DNA of 64,000 nt from Psychroflexus tropicus DSM 15496 (GCF_000378765.1 NZ_KB905343.1:727218-791217), one strand, 5' to 3'. Numbered from the stretch's first letter, positions 8,897-17,397 are shown. A program made the numbers and translations. The notes: generated by a model from the sequence alone, not told the origin.

Positions 8897-9730
8897 ATGG
8901 GCTTATTTAAGAAAAATCCTTTTGGACATTATCTATTTTTAAAAAAATGGTTAATCAGGATCATGGGAGGGCTTACTCATCAGCGCTATCAGGGATTTAA
9001 TGACTTACAGATCGAGGGGTCTTCAATTTTGAAAGATTTACCAGATCGCAACGTGCTGTTCGTGTCTAATCACCAAACCTATTTTGCAGACGTAGTTGCC
9101 ATGTATCATGTATTCAACGCTTCACTGAGTGGGAGGGAAGATAGTATTAAAAATGTAGGCTATTTGTGGAATCCTAAGCTGAATATTTATTATGTGGCTG
9201 CTGCAGAAACCATGAAAAAAGGCTTACTTCCAAAGGTTTTAGCTTATGCAGGGTCGATTAGCATAGATAGAACCTGGAGAGCAGATGGTAAAAGTGTGAA
9301 CAGGCAAGTTAAAATGAGCGATATTTCTAATATCGGAACCGCACTTAATGATGGTTGGGTCATTACCTTCCCACAAGGTACCACCAAGCCCTGGAAGCCT
9401 ATCAGGAAAGGAACGGCTTTCATCATCAAAAAATACAAACCTATAGTCATTCCTATTGTAATTGACGGCTTCAGACGCTCGTTTGATAAGAAGGGGATAC
9501 GTATCAAAAAGAGAAATATCCTTCAATCTATGGTCATCAAAGAACCTATGGATATTGATTATGAAAATGAAGAAGTTGAAAGTATTGTAAAAAAAATAGA
9601 ATACGCCATAGAACAGCATCCTTCATTCTTGAAAGTCATCCCAGAAGATGAGATTATAGCTCACGAATCTCTCAATGAACAACGTCGATATAGCTCTGAT
9701 TATAAGGCTGAGAAGCCCAAAAAGAAATAG
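8897..9730 (+). CDS. PlsC-like 1-acyl-glycerol-3-phosphate acyltransferase
   Basis: The product is 277 residues from ATG 8897. The acceptor motif SNHQTYFAD (about 59-67) and the glycerophosphate-binding block FPQGTTKPWKPIRKGTAF (about 158-175) identify an LPLAT/PlsC-type acyltransferase, which adds a fatty acyl chain to lysophosphatidate or a related lipid at the cytoplasmic membrane. Two family motifs are slightly altered: the HxxxxD block has one extra residue and EGT is QGT, so the true acceptor may differ. The charged C-terminal tail is rich in Lys. It follows the Nudix gene after 39 bp and has its own likely promoter. Confidence 0.82.
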   Translation: MGLFKKNPFGHYLFLKKWLIRIMGGLTHQRYQGFNDLQIEGSSILKDLPDRNVLFVSNHQTYFADVVAMYHVFNASLSGREDSIKNVGYLWNPKLNIYYVAAAETMKKGLLPKVLAYAGSISIDRTWRADGKSVNRQVKMSDISNIGTALNDGWVITFPQGTTKPWKPIRKGTAFIIKKYKPIVIPIVIDGFRRSFDKKGIRIKKRNILQSMVIKEPMDIDYENEEVESIVKKIEYAIEQHPSFLKVIPEDEIIAHESLNEQRRYSSDYKAEKPKKK

Positions 9731-9771
9731 TTAAGTCAATTCAATTTCAGCGTTAAATCTTGACTAAAGTC

Positions 9772-9790
9772 AATTTCAAATTTTGAAATT
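9772..9790. promoter_or_regulatory. 19-bp palindrome upstream of aldo/keto reductase
   Basis: AATTTCAAA-T-TTTGAAATT is a perfect inverted repeat with 9-bp arms, 36 bp before the ATG at 9827. It could be an operator, but it is AT-rich and has no poly-T tail. Nothing else in the 96-bp gap is recognisable. Confidence 0.25.
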
Positions 9791-9826
9791 TTCATGGTTG
9801 AACATAATTTAGAAAAAAATTAAATT

Positions 9827-10777
9827 ATGGATACTCTAAAATTTAGAAATAACGACCCCTTACATGCTATAGGATTAGGGACCTGGAAGTCTGAACCCGG
9901 TAAAGTGAAGCATGCCGTAAAGCACGCTTTAAAAGTTGGATATAGGCATATAGACTGTGCTGCAGTTTATAATAATGAGAAAGAAGTAGGTGAGGCCCTT
10001 ACAGAGATTTTTAAGGAGGGCGACATCAAGCGTGAAGACGTATTTATTACCTCTAAGCTTTGGAATAACGCGCATCGAAAAGAAGACGTCAAGCCTGCCT
10101 TAATGCAAACGCTTAAAGACCTGCAATTAGATTATTTAGACTTATATCTTATGCACTGGCCAGTGGCTTTTAAATCTGGTTTAGAGGGTTTTCCAGAGTC
10201 TGATGATGATTTCCTTTCCCTTGATGAAGTATCGCTTTCAGAAACCTGGGAGGCAATGGTTGAATTGAAGCAAGAAGGACTAATAAAGCATGCAGGAGTT
10301 TCTAATTTCAGCAAGGAGAAGTTGCAAGATCTTATGAAGGAGACAGATCTTATTCCGGAAATGAATCAAATTGAATTACATCCTTATTTGCATCAAAGTG
10401 AATTGGTAGAATTTTGCCATGCTAATCAAATTTTGGTCACAGCCTTTTCTCCGCTGGGTAGTCAGGATCGTACTGAGGCCATGAAAGCAGATAATGAGCC
10501 TACATTATTGGAAAATGATGTTATAAAATCTATTGCAGATAAGCATAGTGTGTCTCCTGCCCAGGTTCTAATTCGATTTCACCTGGAGCGTCAGGTAGCG
10601 ACGATTCCAAAATCTACCAATGAAGGGCGGATAGAGCAAAATTTTGAAAGCTATAAATTGAATCTTGATGGTGAGGATCTTCAAAAACTGAAAGACTTAG
10701 ATAACCATTACAGATATGTTAATGGTAAGTTTTTTGAAACTTCAGATGGAAAGTATTCTAATATTTATGACGAGTAA
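9827..10777 (+). CDS. aldo/keto reductase
   Basis: A protein of 316 residues with the complete AKR catalytic tetrad: Asp43 and Tyr48 in HIDCAAVYNNE, Lys77 in TSKLWN and His110 in LYLMHWP. The NADPH-binding end is at about 255-270 (IPKSTNEGRIEQNF). It should reduce aldehydes or ketones with NADPH in the cytoplasm, in a TIM-barrel fold. It is transcribed alone, with a palindrome upstream and the 163-bp inverted-end element downstream. The physiological substrate is not evident. Confidence 0.95.
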   Translation: MDTLKFRNNDPLHAIGLGTWKSEPGKVKHAVKHALKVGYRHIDCAAVYNNEKEVGEALTEIFKEGDIKREDVFITSKLWNNAHRKEDVKPALMQTLKDLQLDYLDLYLMHWPVAFKSGLEGFPESDDDFLSLDEVSLSETWEAMVELKQEGLIKHAGVSNFSKEKLQDLMKETDLIPEMNQIELHPYLHQSELVEFCHANQILVTAFSPLGSQDRTEAMKADNEPTLLENDVIKSIADKHSVSPAQVLIRFHLERQVATIPKSTNEGRIEQNFESYKLNLDGEDLQKLKDLDNHYRYVNGKFFETSDGKYSNIYDE

Positions 10778-10799
10778 GTTTTAGTTAGGTCTATTTCAC

Positions 10800-10962
10800 T
10801 AAAAAGAAGCTGTCTCATAATAGGATCAATTGATGAATTTCATATGTAAGCCTTGCAGACGATAGAGGCAGGAGAAGTCGAAGTACTTTGAATTTCAATA
10901 ACTCAGATTTTCTATTCCGCTCGAATTGACTCAAATAAAGTTTGTGAGACAGCTTCTTTTTA
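10800..10962. mobile_element. MITE-like element with 18-bp terminal inverted repeats
   Basis: The stretch is bounded by perfect inverted repeats: left arm 10800-10817 (TAAAAAGAAGCTGTCTCA) and right arm 10945-10962, its exact reverse complement. The 127-bp interior has no usable reading frame. The core GCTGTCTCA resembles termini I recall from Bacteroidota insertion sequences, so a non-autonomous miniature transposable element is the best guess. No clear target-site duplication is visible. It lies between two convergent genes; the arms end in A- and T-runs and could also act as a two-way terminator. Confidence 0.5.
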
Positions 10963-10979
10963 AACAATAGTAAATGACC

Positions 10980-11564
10980 TTACCAGCCGTGTACTGACGC
11001 GCCTTCTTGAAAGGATTCTAAAATTTTAGCTTCATATTCCAGAAGTTCAGACCACTTTTGATTGACGATGTTCTCATCATGATATTGTCTGGCAAATTTT
11101 AAAAACATGGTGTAATGGTTGGCTTCACTTATCATGAGCTTTCTGTAGAAACGTCTCAATTTTTCATCATTAAGGTGTTCAGAAAGTAATCTAAAACGTT
11201 CACAGCTTCGGGCCTCTATGAGACCAGCATAAAGCAATCGATGAACAAGTTGCGTTTCACGGCTTCCCCCTTTGGGAAAAAAGGTGACCAATTGAGCTAC
11301 GTAGGCATCTTTCCGATCACGACCTAAAGGGATATTTTTCTCTTTTAATAAATCATGAACCATTTTGAAATGACTCATTTCTTCTTGTACCAGCTCTGTC
11401 ATGGCGGTAACAAGCTCTGTGTATTCAGGAAATGAAACGATAAGTGATATAGCAGTAGAAGCTGCTTTTTGTTCGCAGTAGGCGTGATCTATCAAAATCT
11501 CATCAATATTCTTTTCTGCAATATTGGCCCAGCGTGGGTCTGTAGGTAATTTCAATCCAAGCAT
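10980..11564 (-). CDS. miaE: tRNA-(ms2io6A)-hydroxylase-like protein MiaE
   Basis: A protein of 194 residues. It begins with the family N-terminus LGLKLPTDPRWANIA and carries the di-iron ligands of a four-helix ferritin-like fold: a Glu in HAYCEQKAAST, ExxH in EEMSHFKMVH, a Glu in IEARSCERF and ExxH in SEANHYTMF. MiaE hydroxylates the isopentenyl group of modified A37 in tRNAs reading U-starting codons. It starts 4 bp after dnaX ends, so the two are probably co-transcribed. Confidence 0.93.
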   Translation of the reverse strand: MLGLKLPTDPRWANIAEKNIDEILIDHAYCEQKAASTAISLIVSFPEYTELVTAMTELVQEEMSHFKMVHDLLKEKNIPLGRDRKDAYVAQLVTFFPKGGSRETQLVHRLLYAGLIEARSCERFRLLSEHLNDEKLRRFYRKLMISEANHYTMFLKFARQYHDENIVNQKWSELLEYEAKILESFQEGASVHGW

Positions 11565-11568
11565 AATT

Positions 11569-13398
11569 CTATATATCTAAGTCAAATGTCGTTCTTAATA
11601 GTTCCAAATTCGGGTTCTTCTCACACAGCTTTTCAAACTTTTCACGTGGAGTATAAACGTATTTTTTTTCGGATTTATGATTAACAGAAATCTTGAGGTC
11701 TATCAAGGTGTTTTGCAGGCGTTCTTTTAAAAACATCATCAAATCCCCCTGACCTTGCTGTAAATTGATTTTCATAGACTCATTTGGCAACTCCATGGAG
11801 ATCGTTAAATTATCAAGCTTTGGTTGAGCAGTCCCCATTACCGAAGCCAATATTTTTTGCCCATTGTTGCTCAACACTTGAATGTAATCATTCCAGGCCG
11901 ATAGCATTTCTTTCTCTGTGAATTTTGAAGTAAGCTGTTCTTCCTCTGGTTGCTCTTTTTTTAATTGCTCTTTCAGTCTTTTTTTCTCCTGAATGCTTTT
12001 AATAGAAAGTCCATTTACTTTCTTGGAAATATGATCCAATTTTGGCTTCAGAGACTGTTTTGGTTCATCCACCTTCTCTTTTTCTTCGGAATGCTTTACT
12101 ACAGGTTTTTCTTCTGCAGGTGATGAACTTAAGGCATCACTTTTTTCCTGTTTATTATATTGATAAACAGTATTTTTAACACTTTCTACATCATCTATTA
12201 CTTCAGGAGTTTGTGAAGTTGATTTTGTAGACTTCTCTTTAGTATCTTTGGAGGGTTCATGGCCTAAGTTAGCATTAGAAGCATTTTTTACTTCATCTGG
12301 GCCTAAGATCCGCTGTTTAGTCTTTTTTTTTTCAGTTGAATTGGGATCGGTTAGCGATGCCAATTTCATCAAACAAAGCTCAACGTGCAATCGTTGATTC
12401 TGGCTCAATTTATAATTAAAATCACAGGCATTTGCCAAGTCAATGCCACTTTGTAAGAACTCATAAGAAGTATTTTGAGACTGTTCAAAATATTTCGATT
12501 TTGTTTGTTCACCAACTTCAAGCAGTGCAATAGTCTGTTGATTTTTGGATACCAATAAATCTCTAAAGTGAGAAGCCAAACCTGCAATAAAATGTTGACC
12601 ATCAAAGCCTTTGGCCAGAATTTCATTGAAGTAGATGAGTACCTCAGGTATATTATTCTCCAGTAAAAAATCTGTCGTCTTAAAAAAAGTTTCGTAATCT
12701 AAAACATTCAAATTTTCAGTAACGGCTTCCCGACTTAAGCGTTTACCACTAAAACTAACTACACGATCGTAAGTAGAAAGCGCATCACGCATGGCGCCAT
12801 CTGCTTTTTGTGCAATAATGTGAAGGGCATCATCTTCTGCATCAACACCCTCTCGTTGGGCGATAGTTGCTAAGTGCTCTTTGATATCGGTGACAGTAAT
12901 TCGTTTAAAATCAAAGATTTGACATCGCGAAAGAATGGTGGGTATGATTTTGTGTTTTTCTGTGGTCGCCAGGATGAAAATCGCGTGTTTTGGTGGCTCT
13001 TCTAAAGTCTTTAGGAATGCATTGAAAGCCGCCTGAGAAAGCATGTGTACCTCATCAATGATATAGACTTTATACTTCCCAGATTGTGGTGGAATTCTTA
13101 CCTGATCGGTAAGGTTTCGGATGTCATCTACAGAATTATTGGAAGCCGCATCCAACTCAAAAATATTAAAGGCGAAATCTGTCGATTCGTCATCGGTAGC
13201 ATCCTGATTGATTTTCTTAGCCAAAATCCTGGCACAGGAAGTCTTTCCTACTCCTCTTGGCCCAGTAAATAGCAGAGCTTGTGCAAGATGATCATTATTT
13301 ATCGCATTGAGTAAAGTATTGGTGATTGCTTTTTGGCCTACGACATCCTCAAAGGTTTCTGGTCTGTATTTTCTAGCAGAGACAATAAAATGTTCCAT
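11569..13398 (-). CDS. dnaX: DNA polymerase III subunit gamma/tau
   Basis: A protein of 609 residues, the clamp-loader ATPase. Walker A TGPRGVGKTS is at 45-54, Walker B YIIDEVHML at 112-120, and sensor ATTEKHKIIPTILSRC at 144-159. Domains I-III end near residue 350, followed by a Lys/Glu/Ser-rich linker (about 355-500) and a tau-type C-terminal domain. The cysteines that form the zinc module between Walker A and DAASNNSV in most bacteria are absent, as is common in this class. At codons 356-359 there is a run of ten A followed by G; a -1 shift there meets a stop after one codon. The window also carries holA, another clamp-loader subunit. Confidence 0.97.
   Translation of the reverse strand: MEHFIVSARKYRPETFEDVVGQKAITNTLLNAINNDHLAQALLFTGPRGVGKTSCARILAKKINQDATDDESTDFAFNIFELDAASNNSVDDIRNLTDQVRIPPQSGKYKVYIIDEVHMLSQAAFNAFLKTLEEPPKHAIFILATTEKHKIIPTILSRCQIFDFKRITVTDIKEHLATIAQREGVDAEDDALHIIAQKADGAMRDALSTYDRVVSFSGKRLSREAVTENLNVLDYETFFKTTDFLLENNIPEVLIYFNEILAKGFDGQHFIAGLASHFRDLLVSKNQQTIALLEVGEQTKSKYFEQSQNTSYEFLQSGIDLANACDFNYKLSQNQRLHVELCLMKLASLTDPNSTEKKKTKQRILGPDEVKNASNANLGHEPSKDTKEKSTKSTSQTPEVIDDVESVKNTVYQYNKQEKSDALSSSPAEEKPVVKHSEEKEKVDEPKQSLKPKLDHISKKVNGLSIKSIQEKKRLKEQLKKEQPEEEQLTSKFTEKEMLSAWNDYIQVLSNNGQKILASVMGTAQPKLDNLTISMELPNESMKINLQQGQGDLMMFLKERLQNTLIDLKISVNHKSEKKYVYTPREKFEKLCEKNPNLELLRTTFDLDI
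12317..12332 (-). promoter_or_regulatory. candidate programmed frameshift/slippage site in dnaX
   Basis: On the coding strand ten A are followed by G (A-run 12323-12332, G at 12322), giving the slippery heptamer A-AAA-AAG in the reading frame. A -1 shift decodes GAC and then TAA (12319-12317). The product would be 360 residues, that is clamp-loader domains I-III without the tau tail, like gamma of E. coli. A +1 change also stops within a few codons. No Shine-Dalgarno-like stimulator or strong downstream hairpin was recognised, so transcriptional slippage, as in Thermus dnaX, is equally possible. Confidence 0.5.
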
Positions 13399-13447
13399 GT
13401 CACAAATATAGTTTTATGATAGTTATACTGCAATGCCAGGCCGATAT

Positions 13448-14524
13448 TTATGTTGGAATATCGGAAGAGGTTTTTTGAAAGGCCTTTTCTATTTTTTCAT
13501 CTGCTAGATCTTCTTCTTCAGCAGTGGATTGATGTTCGGTTTGAGTCTTTTCTGCATAGTCACTCAGTTCTAACTTAGCGTATATGGGAAAGTGATCGGA
13601 ACCAATATCCGGCAAAACTCTTATTTCATTCAAGCTAAAATCATCACTGTGAAACAGATGATCCAAAGGCCATCTTAAAAATGAATATTGAGCATGAAAG
13701 GTGCTAAATCTACCTCTACCAATTCTAGGATCGAGAAGTCCACTTATTTTTCTAAACAATCTCGTACTTCTGGACCAGGCAACATCATTAAGATCGCCAA
13801 AAACGATGACAGGCGTAGTTAAGCTTTTTACACGTTTAGCGACCACCAAAAGTTCAGCATCTCTGTTGGTAGATTTTTTGGCTTCTGTAGGACTTGGAGG
13901 TTTCGGATGTAACGCAAAAAGCTTTATGTTTTGGTCATCGTCTAATTTAACATGAGCTTCAATAGAAGGAACATCTTCATTCAAGAAGTGATGTATTTGC
14001 ACGTTTTGCAATTCAAATTTAGAATATAAGTGCATACCGTATAGATTATCCTGAGGTATTTTTACCGTATAAGGGTATTTTGACTCAATGGAATGCAGTG
14101 CTTTTTCCCACTTAGAATCACTTTCAACGGTGAGAAGAATATCGGGATTCTGCACCTCAATACGTTGTAATAATTTTTGATAATCCTGATTGGGAGTAAG
14201 CACATTACTTGCCATTAAACTTATACTTTTTGTAGAAGCTCCAGGAGTGGTTCTAATGACTTCTTTTTTAAACAAAAAACTATAGGGCAGTATTTTTTTT
14301 GAGTGAAAAAGAATCGCAAGCGAAATCATTACAATACCAATCCATTGATAGACATTACTAAAGTCAAAAAATAAAAAACCCAAGAATAGTCCAATGAGGC
14401 TAAGAAAAAGCAATTGAACTTTAGGAAAATCAAATAGCCTCACCATCCAATGATCTACCCTAAACAAAGTGACAAAGGCGAAAAAACACATCAGTATTTG
14501 ATAGATGATGATGGCAGTTTCCAT
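13448..14524 (-). CDS. endonuclease/exonuclease/phosphatase family membrane protein
   Basis: The product is 358 residues from ATG 14524 (METAIIIYQ); longer in-frame starts would lie inside the YqaE gene. Three membrane helices fill the first 80 residues. The periplasmic or external domain (about 100-330) has the EEP fold: SLMASNVLTPNQDYQKLL, an Asp/Glu pair in PDILLTVESDSKW, the FALHPKPPSP block, VIFGDLNDVAWS and the closing SDHFPIYAKL. Proteins of this layout are often annotated as metal-dependent phosphatases or nucleases, substrate unknown. The C-terminus is acidic. It starts one base after the YqaE stop. Confidence 0.87.
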   Translation of the reverse strand: METAIIIYQILMCFFAFVTLFRVDHWMVRLFDFPKVQLLFLSLIGLFLGFLFFDFSNVYQWIGIVMISLAILFHSKKILPYSFLFKKEVIRTTPGASTKSISLMASNVLTPNQDYQKLLQRIEVQNPDILLTVESDSKWEKALHSIESKYPYTVKIPQDNLYGMHLYSKFELQNVQIHHFLNEDVPSIEAHVKLDDDQNIKLFALHPKPPSPTEAKKSTNRDAELLVVAKRVKSLTTPVIVFGDLNDVAWSRSTRLFRKISGLLDPRIGRGRFSTFHAQYSFLRWPLDHLFHSDDFSLNEIRVLPDIGSDHFPIYAKLELSDYAEKTQTEHQSTAEEEDLADEKIEKAFQKTSSDIPT

Positions 14525-14525
14525 T

Positions 14526-14690
14526 TTACTTATCGTGTTTAGCGATGATCCATACAGCATGAACAATACCAGGAACAAAGCCAAGAATAGTGAGCAGAAT
14601 GTTAAGCCAAAAAGCTCCTCTAATACCTACGGTTAAAAAAACACCTAAGGGTGGTAAAATAATGGCGAAAATAATTCTTAATATACTCAT
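14526..14690 (-). CDS. YqaE/Pmp3 family small membrane protein
   Basis: A 54-residue reading frame of two hydrophobic helices (about 3-23 and 28-50). The first contains IIFAIILPPLGVFLTVGIRGAFWLN and the second LLTILGFVPGIVHAVWII, an exact fit to the YqaE/Pmp3 (UPF0057) pattern with PPLGVF and GIVHA. These proteolipids sit in the cytoplasmic membrane and are linked to salt and cold stress and membrane potential. The stop is one base before the ATG of the EEP-family gene, so both are likely translated together. Confidence 0.93.
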   Translation of the reverse strand: MSILRIIFAIILPPLGVFLTVGIRGAFWLNILLTILGFVPGIVHAVWIIAKHDK

Positions 14691-14764
14691 AGGTTAGGTT
14701 TAAGATTATAGGCGAATTTAAATAAATACACGATTATAAAAGAGTTATCGATGTAAATTCTGAA

Positions 14765-15904
14765 TTATCTTACATAATCCGACGATAAAGTCTTTAAAAA
14801 AGCAATTAATGCTTGCTTTTCTTCAATCGACAAATTTAGGTTTTTTAAAATGGGAGAGTTTTTTGGCAAAGAACCTTTGTAGGTGCTTTTAATTCTTTTT
14901 TGAATAGGAGCTGGGTTACCAAGATTGTAATAGTCGACCACATCTTTGAGTTTAGGAAAATTACCATGATGCATCCAGGGTCCAGTTTCAGAAATTTCTC
15001 TAAGGGTAGGCGTTCTAAATTTTCCCAGGTCTGCACTATCTTTTGTGACTTCAAACAAACCTAGGTCTTGATGTTTGGTTCCAAACAGGGATTGTCCATC
15101 ATTGTGGAATTTATTATCGCTGAAATAGGGTGAATTATGACAGCTTATGCAGTTAGCCTTAGTTCTGTAAACATGCAGTCCAAGCACTTCTTCATCGGTA
15201 TAAGCAGATTGATCTCCTTTAATGAATTTATCAAATTTGCTTTCTCCACTCACCAGAGTTCTTTCAAAAGTAGCGATAGCCTTGTTAACCCGTTCTAAGG
15301 TAATTTCTGGAGACCCAAAAGCTTTATCAAAGGCTTTGATATAAGAATCGATATTAGAGATACTATCTAAGGCAATTTCTATGGCTTGGTTCATTTCCAG
15401 AGGATCTTCAATGGGGAATTTAGCTTGATGTTCAAGGCTTTTTGCTCTTCCATCCCAAAAGAGATCTTTTGCAAAAGCAATATTAACAAGGCTCATTGCA
15501 TTTCTGTGACCTTCTCTACCATCGTGGCCAAGTGACCTTCGCTTTGGGTCCGTCCAAGCTTTAGCTGGATCGTGGCAGGAAGCACAAGCTACTTCTCCGC
15601 TTTTTGATAGCCGCTTATCAAAAAACAGGGTCTTACCTAGATTCTCCTTTTCTTTAGAGTAAGGGTTGTTTTCTGGAAAAACTACCTGAGGTAAACTACC
15701 GATGTCTTCAAATGTATTGATGTCTACACTTGGATCTAAAACAGGTTCTGGCCACTGACTTTGATCTCCGCTACCGTACAAGTTTCTCAATTGATCGTAA
15801 GAATAATAACTCTCCTTATTTCCTTCATTAGAAGAACTAAAAGCGAAAGTAAGTAGCCCTAAAATAATTAAACCTAAAGAGTATGATATATATTTTACAG
15901 TCAT
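14765..15904 (-). CDS. di-haem cytochrome c peroxidase (MauG/CcpA family)
   Basis: The product is 379 residues from ATG 15904 (MTVKYISYS), which overlaps the TGA of the upstream lipoprotein as ATGA. A signal or anchor helix is at about 4-22. Two c-type haem sites are present, CASCH at 107-111 and CISCH at 252-256. The family blocks LGKTLFFDKRLSKSG, LVNIAFAKDLFWDGRAKSLEHQA and FRTPTLREISETGPWMHHG are all there. It should act in the periplasm, either reducing hydrogen peroxide or, like MauG and MbnH, oxidising a partner protein or peptide. Being last in a SusC/SusD operon points to a substrate handled by that system. Confidence 0.93.
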   Translation of the reverse strand: MTVKYISYSLGLIILGLLTFAFSSSNEGNKESYYSYDQLRNLYGSGDQSQWPEPVLDPSVDINTFEDIGSLPQVVFPENNPYSKEKENLGKTLFFDKRLSKSGEVACASCHDPAKAWTDPKRRSLGHDGREGHRNAMSLVNIAFAKDLFWDGRAKSLEHQAKFPIEDPLEMNQAIEIALDSISNIDSYIKAFDKAFGSPEITLERVNKAIATFERTLVSGESKFDKFIKGDQSAYTDEEVLGLHVYRTKANCISCHNSPYFSDNKFHNDGQSLFGTKHQDLGLFEVTKDSADLGKFRTPTLREISETGPWMHHGNFPKLKDVVDYYNLGNPAPIQKRIKSTYKGSLPKNSPILKNLNLSIEEKQALIAFLKTLSSDYVR

Positions 15905-17397
15905 AAAGCTACTGGTGTTGCGCAATCGAAACCATTTAAAAGTGGAGGATCTTCATCAACTAATTCAGTATAAATGTAAAGAAATTTTTCTGCATTAGGA
16001 TTACCATTAAGCTGACTTTCGTCAGTAATGATGCTTAAAATTATTTCCCAGCGATTATTAGCGGCATCGAAAGAATAGGTCCCAGTTCCGCATACTGGAA
16101 TGTTAATAATCTGGTCATCAACAATAAATTCAAGATTTTGTATACTCACTTTCACACTGCCTTGAGTGTTACTTTCTGGAAAAAACTCTAAAGACTCTGT
16201 CTGTGTAAATGCCGGGGAAAAGACGGAAGCACCATCGTAAAAGCGTCTTAAATTGAAGGGATTGGTACCTATAATGTCTCCATTTGGATTCCTATTAATG
16301 TTCCTAAATCCAATTTTGTAGCGATGAAATCCATTGCCATTATCAAATTCACTTCCCGGCTCAACTTCCACGGGTCTTGTAAAGCTTTGAAAATCTCTCC
16401 ATTCACATTCATTGCTAGAGGAATTAAAAATCCAAGCTTTTCCATAGGTTCTGTGGAAACGATCTGAGGCGTTATAAAACCTGGAGGCTGGATCGCCAGA
16501 TCGTTCGGGCACTTCACCAGTTTTAAAGAATTGAACTAAATTTTGACCTCTAAGGAGTAAATTATCATCATTAACTGAATTTAATCTCACATTTAAATTT
16601 GTAGGCAAATTCTCAAAATCATCTTGTATCTCTAATCTGTATTTTAAGGTCTTGGCTGGGTATTGCAAAGGCTGTATCTGTAGATCAAAGTCAAAATTAA
16701 AGTTAAGCTCATCACTACAGGAAGACTGAATAAAATCTGAACTTAACCAATCTAATGTATTAACATCTTCAGAGTCAACAATTTGATCAAAAGAAATATC
16801 GATGTTATAGGATTCACCACTAACGCCTTGTATTTCTCTGTCTGTGCTTGAGAATTGATAGGTGACTGGATCAAAATCAGAAATAAGTAATTTGAAATTA
16901 TCTAGCGGTTTCAACGTATTTGGGTATCCAATATTGATTTCAGGATCGCTAACTGAAGTGATTTGAAAATCAATAGAAGCATTCGAATTTAAGTTGGTAA
17001 GCCTTTGTTGGGGAACAATGTAAATTGTATCTGAAAGTTGATTTGTTTCAAATTTGAGCTGATTCGATCTGGTAAAAATCAAAACATTTGAAGCTTCAAT
17101 GGCGTTAAAAGTTATGGAGTATTCTGCTTCAAGACTATTTTCGAGATTATTTACACTTAAAGTTACAGGAAGTTTTAGAGTATCCCTTTTCTTAAATTCA
17201 AACTCTTCGAGTTCAGGTTGATTAGAAACATCATTTGGAAATTGAATAGGTTGTCCGTTAGAGTCTGTCTTAAAGCTAAATCTTATAAAGGCACTATCCA
17301 AAATAGCATTGGAGTTGGTGTCATCTTCTGAGCAGGATATGCTAGAAATTAACAATAGCAATGATAATATGTAAACCCTACATCTAATAGCCTTCAT
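15901..17397 (-). CDS. unrecognised lipoprotein of the SusCD-peroxidase operon
   Basis: A protein of 498 residues starting with a lipoprotein signal (lipobox ISSISC, Cys22). The rest is predicted all-beta, with many short Asn/Asp-rich strands, and contains four further cysteines in SSCSDEL, NECEW, PVCGTG and FDCATP. The first part looks like a Calx-beta or similar surface beta domain. No family could be named. The gene overlaps the 3' end of susD by 14 bp and the peroxidase start by 4 bp, so it is almost certainly a surface or periplasmic partner of both. It could bind the imported substrate or be oxidised by the peroxidase. Confidence 0.75.
   Translation of the reverse strand: MKAIRCRVYILSLLLLISSISCSEDDTNSNAILDSAFIRFSFKTDSNGQPIQFPNDVSNQPELEEFEFKKRDTLKLPVTLSVNNLENSLEAEYSITFNAIEASNVLIFTRSNQLKFETNQLSDTIYIVPQQRLTNLNSNASIDFQITSVSDPEINIGYPNTLKPLDNFKLLISDFDPVTYQFSSTDREIQGVSGESYNIDISFDQIVDSEDVNTLDWLSSDFIQSSCSDELNFNFDFDLQIQPLQYPAKTLKYRLEIQDDFENLPTNLNVRLNSVNDDNLLLRGQNLVQFFKTGEVPERSGDPASRFYNASDRFHRTYGKAWIFNSSSNECEWRDFQSFTRPVEVEPGSEFDNGNGFHRYKIGFRNINRNPNGDIIGTNPFNLRRFYDGASVFSPAFTQTESLEFFPESNTQGSVKVSIQNLEFIVDDQIINIPVCGTGTYSFDAANNRWEIILSIITDESQLNGNPNAEKFLYIYTELVDEDPPLLNGFDCATPVAL

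Noticed and set aside
13441-13464. Inverted repeat CCGATATT/AATATCGG at the end of the EEP-family gene as a terminator
   Set aside because: It spans the stop codon and is not followed by a T-run on the minus strand.
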